The translations under genes were made by a program, and so were the position numbers. From an uncultured Paludibacter sp. (lineage in GTDB: Bacteria; Bacteroidota; Bacteroidia; Bacteroidales; Paludibacteraceae), in assembly GCA_937897985.1 (NCBI GenBank), contig CALCBD010000062.1:1-64000 (forward strand): a stretch of 64,000 bases of DNA, read 5' to 3'. How positions within the stretch are numbered: position 1 is the stretch's first letter; every line of letters starts with the position of its first letter. Below the pieces are notes generated by a model. That model made no database searches, had not been told where the DNA came from, and was given only the letters and a program-made list of their open reading frames with translations. Below are positions 55,473-62,619 of this stretch, in pieces.

Positions 55473-57677
55473 ATGAAAACAAATCAATTTTTGCTTTCCG
55501 TATTTTTGTTTATTATACTTTTCAATGTAAGGGCTCAACAATTAAAACCCGTTTATTCAGACAACACTCAACCTGTTGAAGCCCGTATTAAAGATGCTCT
55601 TTCGCGCATGACCACCGAAGAAAAGGTAAAACTATGCACCGCACAATCTAAATTCAGCAGTCACGGGGTGCCACGTCTGGGTATACCAGAATTGTGGATG
55701 AGTGACGGACCTCACGGCGTACGAATGGAGATACTGTGGGACAGCTGGGGACACGCCGGCTGGACCAACGATTCTTGTACTGCATTTCCTGCTCTGACCT
55801 GTCTGGCTGCTACGTGGAATCCCGAAATGGCTTCGCTTTACGGCAATGCTATAGGTGAAGAAGCACGTTACCGGCGAAAAGATGTATTGCTGGGTCCCGG
55901 AGTAAATATTTACCGTACACCTTTGAACGGAAGAAATTTCGAATACATGGGAGAAGATCCTTATCTTGCTTCCCGAATGGTTGTACCTTATATTAAAGGC
56001 GTTCAGAGAAATGGAGTAGCGGCCTGTGTAAAACATTATGTGCTGAACGATCAGGAAAAATGGCGCGGACATATCAATGTTGAACTAAGCAACAGAGCTT
56101 TGTACGAAATCTACCTGCCGGCATTTAAAGCAGCTGTAACCGAAGGTGGTGTATGGACATTGATGGGATCATACAACAAAATAAGAGGTCAGTATGCCTG
56201 TCACAACGAACTGACATTGAATAAAATTCTGAAAAACGAATGGAATTTTGATGGTTGTGTTATTACCGACTGGGGTGGGGCTCACGATACTAAAGAGGCT
56301 GCTTTGAACGGACTGGATATTGAAATGGGAACCTGGACTAACGGCTTTACGTCCAACAAGGCTTTTGCTTACGACGATTATTATCTGGCAACACCTTTTC
56401 TGGCTATGCTGAAATCCGGTCAGTTGCCCGAATCAACAATCAACGATAAAGCAAGCCGCATACTGAGACTGATTTTCCGAACGGCAATGAACGTAAACAA
56501 ACCTTACGGAGCACTGGCGAATGACGAACATCATAATGTTGGTCGTACGGTTGGTGAAGAGGGAATTGTTTTACTTCAGAATCCGGCCAACCTGCTTCCT
56601 GTCAATGCTGCGAAATACAGGACAATAGCGGTAATCGGCGAAAATGCAACCCGCAAACTTACCGAGGGTGGTGGGTCGTCGGAACTGAAAGTAAAACGCG
56701 AAGTTTCACCTTTACAGGGATTGAAAGAAAAATTCGGTAAAACTAAAATATGTTATTCTTTAGGTTATGCCTCGGGAGAGGTGTCGTACGATCAGGTACT
56801 AAAATCAAAATACAATGCCGATTCGTTGCGTAATGCAGCTGTAAAACTGGCATCGGAGAGCGATTTGGTGATATTTGTGGGTGGACTGAATAAGAATACC
56901 CAACAGGATTCGGAAGGTGACGACCGTCGCTCGTATGAATTGCCATTTGGTCAGAACAGTTTGATTTCCGAACTGCAAAAGGTGAATAAAAACCTGGTAT
57001 TGGTGATGCTGAGCGGAAATGCCTACGAAATGCCGTGGTTAAAACAATCGACAACTCTTGTGCAGGCCTGGTACATTGGCTCCGAAGCCGGTCATGCAAT
57101 AGCCAACGTGCTTTCGGGTGAAGTGAACCCGAGTGGCAGATTGCCATTTACATTTGCAGCTAAACTTAACGACTACGGATCACATTCTTTTGGACCGATA
57201 GCTTATCCCGGCGACAGTATCAACGAAATTTACAAAGATGACATTCTGGTAGGATACCGATGGTTCGATACAAAGAAAGTGATACCACAATTCCCGTTCG
57301 GGTATGGGTTGAGCTATACAACATTTGCTTATGGTAAGGTTACAGCCGATAAGAAAACAATGAATAAAGATGAAAAAATAATTATTTCGGTTCCGGTAAA
57401 AAACACCGGTACAGTTAAAGGTAAAGAGGTTGTACAACTATATATCAACGATCAAAAATCGAGCGAGTTACGTCCTGAAAAAGAACTGAAAGCATTTCAG
57501 AAAACCGAACTGAATCCGGGTGAAGAAAAGCTGGTCAACTTTACAATTGATCAGTCGGCACTGCAATTTTACAGCGATGTAAAAAAAGCATGGATAACAG
57601 AGCCGGGTAAATTCACGGCAATCATTGGTGCTTCGTCCCGCGACATAAAAGGAAAAATTGAATTTGAATTGAAATAA
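55473..57677 (+). CDS. Glycoside hydrolase family 3 beta-glucosidase-type enzyme
   Basis: A 734-residue secreted or periplasmic GH3 enzyme, signal peptide 1-21 (VRAQ). The N-terminal TIM barrel shows WMSDGPHGVR, GPGVNIYRTPLNGRNFEYMGEDP, the CVKHYVLND (Lys187-His188) pair, and the nucleophile Asp266 in GCVITDWGGAHD. The alpha/beta sandwich carries EGIVLLQN and the GGDDR-type acid/base loop (QDSEGDDRRSYELP). The Fn3-like C-terminal domain starts after GYGLSYTTFAY. It should remove beta-linked glucose or xylose from oligosaccharides or plant glycosides. Own promoter and terminator. The corrinoid/rhamnose cluster begins 285 bases downstream, so it may supply that system. Confidence 0.93.
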   Translation: MKTNQFLLSVFLFIILFNVRAQQLKPVYSDNTQPVEARIKDALSRMTTEEKVKLCTAQSKFSSHGVPRLGIPELWMSDGPHGVRMEILWDSWGHAGWTNDSCTAFPALTCLAATWNPEMASLYGNAIGEEARYRRKDVLLGPGVNIYRTPLNGRNFEYMGEDPYLASRMVVPYIKGVQRNGVAACVKHYVLNDQEKWRGHINVELSNRALYEIYLPAFKAAVTEGGVWTLMGSYNKIRGQYACHNELTLNKILKNEWNFDGCVITDWGGAHDTKEAALNGLDIEMGTWTNGFTSNKAFAYDDYYLATPFLAMLKSGQLPESTINDKASRILRLIFRTAMNVNKPYGALANDEHHNVGRTVGEEGIVLLQNPANLLPVNAAKYRTIAVIGENATRKLTEGGGSSELKVKREVSPLQGLKEKFGKTKICYSLGYASGEVSYDQVLKSKYNADSLRNAAVKLASESDLVIFVGGLNKNTQQDSEGDDRRSYELPFGQNSLISELQKVNKNLVLVMLSGNAYEMPWLKQSTTLVQAWYIGSEAGHAIANVLSGEVNPSGRLPFTFAAKLNDYGSHSFGPIAYPGDSINEIYKDDILVGYRWFDTKKVIPQFPFGYGLSYTTFAYGKVTADKKTMNKDEKIIISVPVKNTGTVKGKEVVQLYINDQKSSELRPEKELKAFQKTELNPGEEKLVNFTIDQSALQFYSDVKKAWITEPGKFTAIIGASSRDIKGKIEFELK

Positions 57678-57743
57678 AGACAGGTTTAAGATTCAACTTA
57701 TTTCCATCCAGCAGATTAAAGTTACAACAATTACAACATTTTT

Positions 57744-57780
57744 AACAGCACATGAATCCCGATTCATGTGCTGTTTTAAT
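57744..57780 (+). terminator. Terminator of the GH3 gene
   Basis: AACAGCACATGAATC (57744-57758) pairs perfectly with GATTCATGTGCTGTT (57761-57775), followed by T residues. Confidence 0.92.
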
Positions 57781-57833
57781 TTTCATGTAGTCAAAAGAAG
57801 TGGTAAAGAATAAAAAGGACGGAATTTTGAAAG

Positions 57834-57847
57834 AAAAGCGCGCTTTT
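57834..57847. promoter_or_regulatory. Candidate operator palindrome of the methyltransferase operon
   Basis: AAAAGCGCGCTTTT is a perfect 14-bp palindrome, 27 bases upstream of the -7 element, a position suited to an activator. A binding protein is not encoded in the window. Confidence 0.4.
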
Positions 57848-57874
57848 TTGAAAAACAAAATCTTTTATAACAAT

Positions 57875-57882
57875 TAATTTTG
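57875..57882 (+). promoter_or_regulatory. Promoter -7 element of the methyltransferase operon
   Basis: TAATTTTG, about 80 bases before the first start codon. A TTTG at 57847-57850 lies 24 bases upstream, a little far. No cobalamin riboswitch was recognised in the leader. Confidence 0.5.
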
Positions 57883-57962
57883 TAGCTGTAACACATTGAA
57901 AATGAAAGTGTATAAATTCATTCCCTTTCATAGTATATAATAACCATTCATCACAATACAAA

Positions 57963-59210
57963 ATGACATCACGCGAAAGAGTCCTTGCCGCTATCCGCCA
58001 CGAACAACCCGACCGGGTACCCGTCGACATGGGTGCAACTCCGAGTTCAGGCATTTCAGCCATCGCTTACAGCAACTTAGTTAAACATTTAGGATTAAAT
58101 CTGCCCACCCGCATTTACGATGTGGTGCAACAATTAGCGCAACCCGATATGGAAATAATCGACCGGTTCGGCATAGATGTACTGGATATCGGACGTATGT
58201 TCAATGACAAAGAGGAAGATTGGTATCCGGTAACGATGGCTAACGGCGACACAGCCTATTATCCGGTATGGTTCAAACCGGTTTTGCAACCCGATGGTTC
58301 GTATGCAACTTTTGATACCGATGGCACAACCAAACTGGCACACATGCCTACAGGAGCCACTTTCTTCGATCAGACTTACTTCCCTTATCTCGATGGTTAT
58401 CCCGAAAATTACGATCATCTGGACGAAGAAATGGGGCGTATTCTCTGGGCACGTTATGCTCATAGTCCGTGGGATCATGCTTCGGAAGCGGATTTCTGGC
58501 CAAAATTGCGCGAGAAAGCACTCTGGCTACGCGAAAACACCGACAAAGCTTTGCTTGTTGTATGTGGATGTAATCTTTTTGAATGGGGAACTTTCCTTCG
58601 ACGGATGGACAATTTCCTGATGGATTTGATGTGCGAACCTGAAAATGTGGAACGTCTGCTCGATGAATTACTTAAACGCCACTTAGCCACACTCGAAAAA
58701 GTATGTCATTATTTAGGCGATGTGGTGGATATTATCCGTTTTGGCGACGATCTGGGAATGACCAACGGACCATTCATGGATGCGGAAACCTACGATGCTC
58801 TGTTCAAACCCCGCCACAAAATTCTTTGCGACTACGTGAAAGAGCACAGTTCGATGCATACTTTTATCCATTCATGTGGTTCAATTTCTATGCTTATTCC
58901 GGGATTGTTAGAAGCCGGTATCGAAATTCTGAATCCGGTACAAACCAACTGTGCACACATGGAACCCGACTATCTGAAAAACGAATTTGGCGACAAAGCT
59001 ACTTTCTGGGGTGGTGGTATCGAAACAGTTGGTACTCTCAATATCGGAACTCCGGAGCAAATTCGTTCGCAGATTTTTGAACGTATGGATATTTTCAATA
59101 AAGGCGGCGGCTTCGTTTTCAATACTGTACACAATATTCTGCCTGATGTTCCACCGCAAAACATTGTGGCCATGTTTGATGCCATCAAAGAGTATAACGC
59201 AAAACAATAA
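57963..59210 (+). CDS. UroD-family corrinoid methyltransferase (substrate-specific MT1 candidate)
   Basis: A 415-residue protein of the uroporphyrinogen decarboxylase superfamily, of the branch that moves methyl groups to a cobalamin protein rather than decarboxylating porphyrins. TSRERVLAAIRHEQPDRVPVD in pieces is the typical start. HSCGS (His303, Cys305) gives two expected zinc ligands, and the third may be His390 in FNTVHNILPDVPPQN, as in the vanillate/methoxy-type UroD methyltransferases. The arginines used by true HemE are not in place. First gene of the cluster. As no other MT1 is present, I infer it demethylates the growth substrate. The substrate is unknown, and the neighbouring transporter hints at a methylated deoxysugar. 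Confidence 0.82.
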   Translation: MTSRERVLAAIRHEQPDRVPVDMGATPSSGISAIAYSNLVKHLGLNLPTRIYDVVQQLAQPDMEIIDRFGIDVLDIGRMFNDKEEDWYPVTMANGDTAYYPVWFKPVLQPDGSYATFDTDGTTKLAHMPTGATFFDQTYFPYLDGYPENYDHLDEEMGRILWARYAHSPWDHASEADFWPKLREKALWLRENTDKALLVVCGCNLFEWGTFLRRMDNFLMDLMCEPENVERLLDELLKRHLATLEKVCHYLGDVVDIIRFGDDLGMTNGPFMDAETYDALFKPRHKILCDYVKEHSSMHTFIHSCGSISMLIPGLLEAGIEILNPVQTNCAHMEPDYLKNEFGDKATFWGGGIETVGTLNIGTPEQIRSQIFERMDIFNKGGGFVFNTVHNILPDVPPQNIVAMFDAIKEYNAKQ

Positions 59211-59291
59211 TCATAGAAACTAATAAAGCTTAGACAACGTATAACCAGTTTTGTCCTGGTTCTTGAGTCCTGGTTCTTAAATCTAATAAAC

Positions 59292-60320
59292 ATGGCAACA
59301 ATTTTTGGTTTAATATTAATATTTATCGGCGCCTTTTCGTCGGGAAGTTTTGCAGTTCCTTTCGGTGGCATAAAAGGATGGAAATGGGAAAACTACTGGT
59401 TATCAACCGGTTTGTTTTCGTTTATTGTTCTTCCTGTTATTGTATGTCTGCTTTTGGTGAACAATTTCGGGAACTTGCTCGCCACAGTTCCTTCGGTCGA
59501 TTTTTGGGCTATTTTCATCATGGGAGCAGTGTACGGTATTGGCAGTCTCACTTTTGGATTATCGATGCGTTATCTGGGATTATCGCTTGGTTATGCCCTG
59601 TCGCTGGGCTTGATGGCGGCTATCGGCACGCTGGTTCCGCCGGCTTTGGATGGTCGTTTCGGCATGTTAATCGATACGTTCAACGGCAATATGGTATTGG
59701 TGGGAATTCTGATTACATTAGTTGGTATTGGAGGAATCGCTATTGCAGGTTATCAGAAAGACCGGTTTAACGCTACCAAAGAGAAGGACGAAAACAGTGA
59801 GTTCGACTTCAGGAAAGGTGTAATTGCAGCACTGTTGACCGGTGTTTTGGCTTCAGCCATGTCGCTTGGAATCGAAAAAGGAAACGGAGTAAGTAAATTA
59901 GCTGTTGAGACAGGAACAAATCCTTTATTCAGTGGAAATCCCACCATGTTTATTATGTTGCTGGGAACATTCCTGACCACCCTCGTGTGGTGTACTTACC
60001 TGATGATAAAGAACAACACCTTAGCGGAACTCAAAAAACAGAGTTTTTCTGTAACCCTGAAAAATCTGGCATTAACTGCCCTCGCAGGTTTACTGTGGTA
60101 TCTGCAATTTATCTTCTTTGGCATGGGAAAAAGTCAGATGGGCAATTATACATTTGCCGCCTGGGGTATTTTGATGGCATTTACAATCGTTATCGGAATG
60201 CTTTGGGGTTTGATAAAGGGCGAGTGGAAGGGAATTCCTTCCAAACCGCGTGTCATTATGTTTATATCGCTCGTCATTATTATTGCAGGAACATTTATAA
60301 TCGGGTGGTTTAACTCTTAA
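59292..60320 (+). CDS. RhaT-family L-rhamnose/proton symporter-like transporter
   Basis: A 342-residue inner-membrane protein with about ten hydrophobic helices, matching RhaT (drug/metabolite transporter superfamily). The N-terminal IFIGAFSSGSFAVPFGGIKGWKWENYW in overlapping segments is the clearest signature, with GAVYGIGSLTFGLSMRYLGLSLGYALSLG following. RhaT imports L-rhamnose with H+. It lies 81 bases after a corrinoid methyltransferase and 10 bases before a rhamnose mutarotase gene, so the real cargo may be rhamnose or an O-methyl derivative. Confidence 0.88.
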   Translation: MATIFGLILIFIGAFSSGSFAVPFGGIKGWKWENYWLSTGLFSFIVLPVIVCLLLVNNFGNLLATVPSVDFWAIFIMGAVYGIGSLTFGLSMRYLGLSLGYALSLGLMAAIGTLVPPALDGRFGMLIDTFNGNMVLVGILITLVGIGGIAIAGYQKDRFNATKEKDENSEFDFRKGVIAALLTGVLASAMSLGIEKGNGVSKLAVETGTNPLFSGNPTMFIMLLGTFLTTLVWCTYLMIKNNTLAELKKQSFSVTLKNLALTALAGLLWYLQFIFFGMGKSQMGNYTFAAWGILMAFTIVIGMLWGLIKGEWKGIPSKPRVIMFISLVIIIAGTFIIGWFNS

Positions 60321-60330
60321 ATCAATAAAA

Positions 60331-60705
60331 ATGTCAAAAGAAGAAATTGTGCGTGTTTATCCTTCTGCTTACAAACGGGTATGTTTGGCGTTGGATTTGA
60401 AAAACGATCCGGATCTTATCGCCGGATATCTGAGTTACCATTCACCCGAAAATGCCTGGCCCGAAATAAGCGCCGGCATAAAGAAATCCGGTATCGAAAT
60501 CATGGATATCTATCAGGCTGACAACAGGTTGTTTATGATTTGTGAGATGCCTTTGGAAGTTGATTTTGATGAAGCCTGGCAGAAAATGGGAACTTATGAA
60601 CGTCAGGCAGAATGGGGTGCATTGATGAGTAAATTTCAGCAGGCATTACCGGGTCATCAACTTGAATGGGTGAAAATGAAAAAAGTATATCAAAATCCGG
60701 AATAA
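60331..60705 (+). CDS. rhaM: L-rhamnose mutarotase family protein
   Basis: A 124-residue ferredoxin-like alpha/beta-barrel protein of the RhaM/RhaU (DUF718) family, which interconverts alpha and beta anomers of L-rhamnose. CLALDLKNDPDLIAGYL and the signature YHSPENAWPE (His37, Trp43-Pro-Glu45) are present, with DIYQADNRLFMICEM after. About 20 residues longer than E. coli RhaM. Ten bases after rhaT and 14 before the corrinoid gene, so surely in one transcript. No rhamnose isomerase, kinase or aldolase is in the window, which is odd for a plain rhamnose operon. Confidence 0.88.
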   Translation: MSKEEIVRVYPSAYKRVCLALDLKNDPDLIAGYLSYHSPENAWPEISAGIKKSGIEIMDIYQADNRLFMICEMPLEVDFDEAWQKMGTYERQAEWGALMSKFQQALPGHQLEWVKMKKVYQNPE

Positions 60706-60719
60706 AATAAATTATAAAT

Positions 60720-61388
60720 ATGAACGAACTATTAGAAAAACTGCTTGAAGCAGTAGAATCAGGCAAAGCTGATCAGAAATCACCATTTCCTCCACAGTTG
60801 AAGGGACAGGATGGAGCTTTGGAACTAACCATCAGTGCACTTGAAGCCGGGGTTAGTCCTCAGGAAATTCTGGAATCAGCACTGATTCCGGCCATGGACA
60901 AAGTAGGAAAGAAATTTACCGAAAACAAAATATTTGTTCCACAAATGTTGATGTCGGCACGAGCCATGGGAGCTGCCATGACACAACTGAAACCATTCTT
61001 CACTTCAGGTGAAATCAAAACGAAAGGTACATTTATAATAGGAACAGTAAAAGGTGATTTGCACGATATAGGCAAAAATCTGGTGGCCATGATGGTCGAA
61101 GGTTCAGGATGGTCGGTAATTGATTTGGGGGTGGATGTTTCCGCAGAAAAATATATACAGGCCATCAGGGAAAACCCGGGAGCCGTAGTTGCCATGTCGG
61201 CATTGCTCACTACAACAATGGCCAATATGGGCAATATGATAAATGAAATCAAAGCAGCATCGCCCGAAACAAAGATTTTTATCGGAGGTGCACCTGTCAA
61301 CAACAGTTTTTGTCAAAAAATTGGAGCCGATTTTTATTCACCCGATCCTCAGGGCATAGTTGAGTATTTAAACAAACAGGCTTCATAG
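60720..61388 (+). CDS. Corrinoid-binding methyl carrier protein (MtbC/MttC/MtvC-type)
   Basis: A 222-residue cobalamin-binding protein that carries the methyl group between the two methyltransferases. Residues 1-95 form the helical cap (LTISALEAGVSPQEIL, ENKIFVPQMLMSARAM). Residues 100-222 are the Rossmann-like B12 domain with GTVKGDLHDIGKNL (Asp113-x-His115-x-x-Gly118, the lower cobalt ligand), SALLTTTM, and KIFIGGAPVN. The length and two-domain layout are normal. Key partner of the UroD-family proteins and of the RamA-like activator in the same cluster. Confidence 0.95.
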   Translation: MNELLEKLLEAVESGKADQKSPFPPQLKGQDGALELTISALEAGVSPQEILESALIPAMDKVGKKFTENKIFVPQMLMSARAMGAAMTQLKPFFTSGEIKTKGTFIIGTVKGDLHDIGKNLVAMMVEGSGWSVIDLGVDVSAEKYIQAIRENPGAVVAMSALLTTTMANMGNMINEIKAASPETKIFIGGAPVNNSFCQKIGADFYSPDPQGIVEYLNKQAS

Positions 61389-61447
61389 AAAGATCTTACA
61401 ACCTGATAAATTACCTGTTATACTTTAATATTCAAAAAATATAGTTT

Positions 61448-62452
61448 ATGATCAACATGAAGAGTTGGATAAACCAACAAATTACAAACGGAACAAGAAT
61501 TTCCATTCCGATTATGACTCATCCCGGAATTGAAATGATTGGAAAAACCGTGAAAGATGCAGTACAGAACGGCGAAATTCACGCGTTGGCCATTAAAAAA
61601 CTGGCTGAAGTTTATCCTACTGCTGCAACTACAGTCATCATGGATTTAACTCTCGAAGCTGAGGCATTTGGTTGTCAGATTGAGTTTCAGGAAAATGACA
61701 TGCCCCATATTTTAGGCCGTTTACTAACATCAGCCGAAGATATTGAAAATCTTAAAGTTCCGGGATTGAACGCAGGCCGAATGCAGGAATACCTGAAAGC
61801 CAATCAACTGACCGTGGAAATGGGACTTGACAAACCCGTTCTGGCCGGTGTTATCGGACCATTCTCCTTAGCCGGTCGGCTTTACGACGTATCCGAAATA
61901 ATGATGGCCTGCTATATCGAACCCGGGAGTGTAATGAAATTATTGGAGAAGTGTACCGAATTTATTCTTAAATATTGTAGTGAGCTGAAAGCCATTGGAT
62001 GTTCGGGAGTAGTGGTTGCCGAACCTGCTGCCGGATTACTTGCTAACGAAGATTGTGAAACATTCTCGTCGGTTTATGTAAAAAAAATAGTTGATGAGCT
62101 TCAGGACGAAACGTTCACAGTTATTCTCCACAACTGCGGAAACAGGGGACACTGTACCGAAGCAATGCTCTCGACAGGTGCTGATGCCTATCATTTTGGG
62201 AATGCCATTGATATGGTCGAAACATTAAAAGTATGTCCTTCTGATAAACTGATCATGGGCAACGTGGATCCGGTAGGCATTATGAAAATGAAATCTCCTT
62301 CCGAAATAAAAACTTTTGTAAGTGATTTGCTTTATAAAACAGCAGAATTTAATAATTTTGTAATCTCTACCGGTTGTGATTTACCACCTCATGTACCGGC
62401 CGAAAATATAAAAGCATTTTTTGAAGCTTTAGAGGAGTTTAATGTCCGATAA
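61448..62452 (+). CDS. MtaA/CmuA-family methyltransferase (UroD superfamily; MT2 candidate)
   Basis: A 334-residue protein similar to methylcobamide:coenzyme M methyltransferase MtaA. The zinc motif is complete: ILHNCGNRG (His228, Cys230) and STGCDLPPHVP (Cys310), the HxC...C pattern and spacing of MtaA. IMDLTLEAEAFGCQIEF and GPFSLAGRLYDVSEIMM are other family segments. Bacteroidota lack coenzyme M, so the acceptor should differ, perhaps tetrahydrofolate or a thiol. MT1 activity on another substrate is also possible. It lies 59 bases after the corrinoid gene. Confidence 0.85.
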   Translation: MINMKSWINQQITNGTRISIPIMTHPGIEMIGKTVKDAVQNGEIHALAIKKLAEVYPTAATTVIMDLTLEAEAFGCQIEFQENDMPHILGRLLTSAEDIENLKVPGLNAGRMQEYLKANQLTVEMGLDKPVLAGVIGPFSLAGRLYDVSEIMMACYIEPGSVMKLLEKCTEFILKYCSELKAIGCSGVVVAEPAAGLLANEDCETFSSVYVKKIVDELQDETFTVILHNCGNRGHCTEAMLSTGADAYHFGNAIDMVETLKVCPSDKLIMGNVDPVGIMKMKSPSEIKTFVSDLLYKTAEFNNFVISTGCDLPPHVPAENIKAFFEALEEFNVR

Positions 62453-62472
62453 ATCATACATGAATCATTATT

Positions 62473-62571
62473 GAACGCAAATTACTTTTTTTGAACGCAA
62501 CGAAGCCCGCTATGGTGCTATGTGGATATACACTTTTTGTATATTTGCGTTTATTTGCGTAATTTGCGTTC
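62473..62571. repeat. Inverted and direct ATTTGCGT repeats before the activator gene
   Basis: GAACGCAAATTAC (62473-62485) and GTAATTTGCGTTC (62559-62571) form a 13-bp inverted repeat. Three direct ATTTGCGT boxes occur at 62543-62570. A TATATTTG at 62540-62547 may be a -7 element for the next gene. Confidence 0.55.
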
Positions 62572-62619
62572 GATATCTTCAGGCATACTGCTTCAATAGT
62601 GAAGTTTCAGTTCTAAAAA

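Noticed and set aside
57781..57962. Cobalamin riboswitch before the corrinoid cluster
   Set aside because: No B12-box-like sequence or fitting structure was seen in the short leader.
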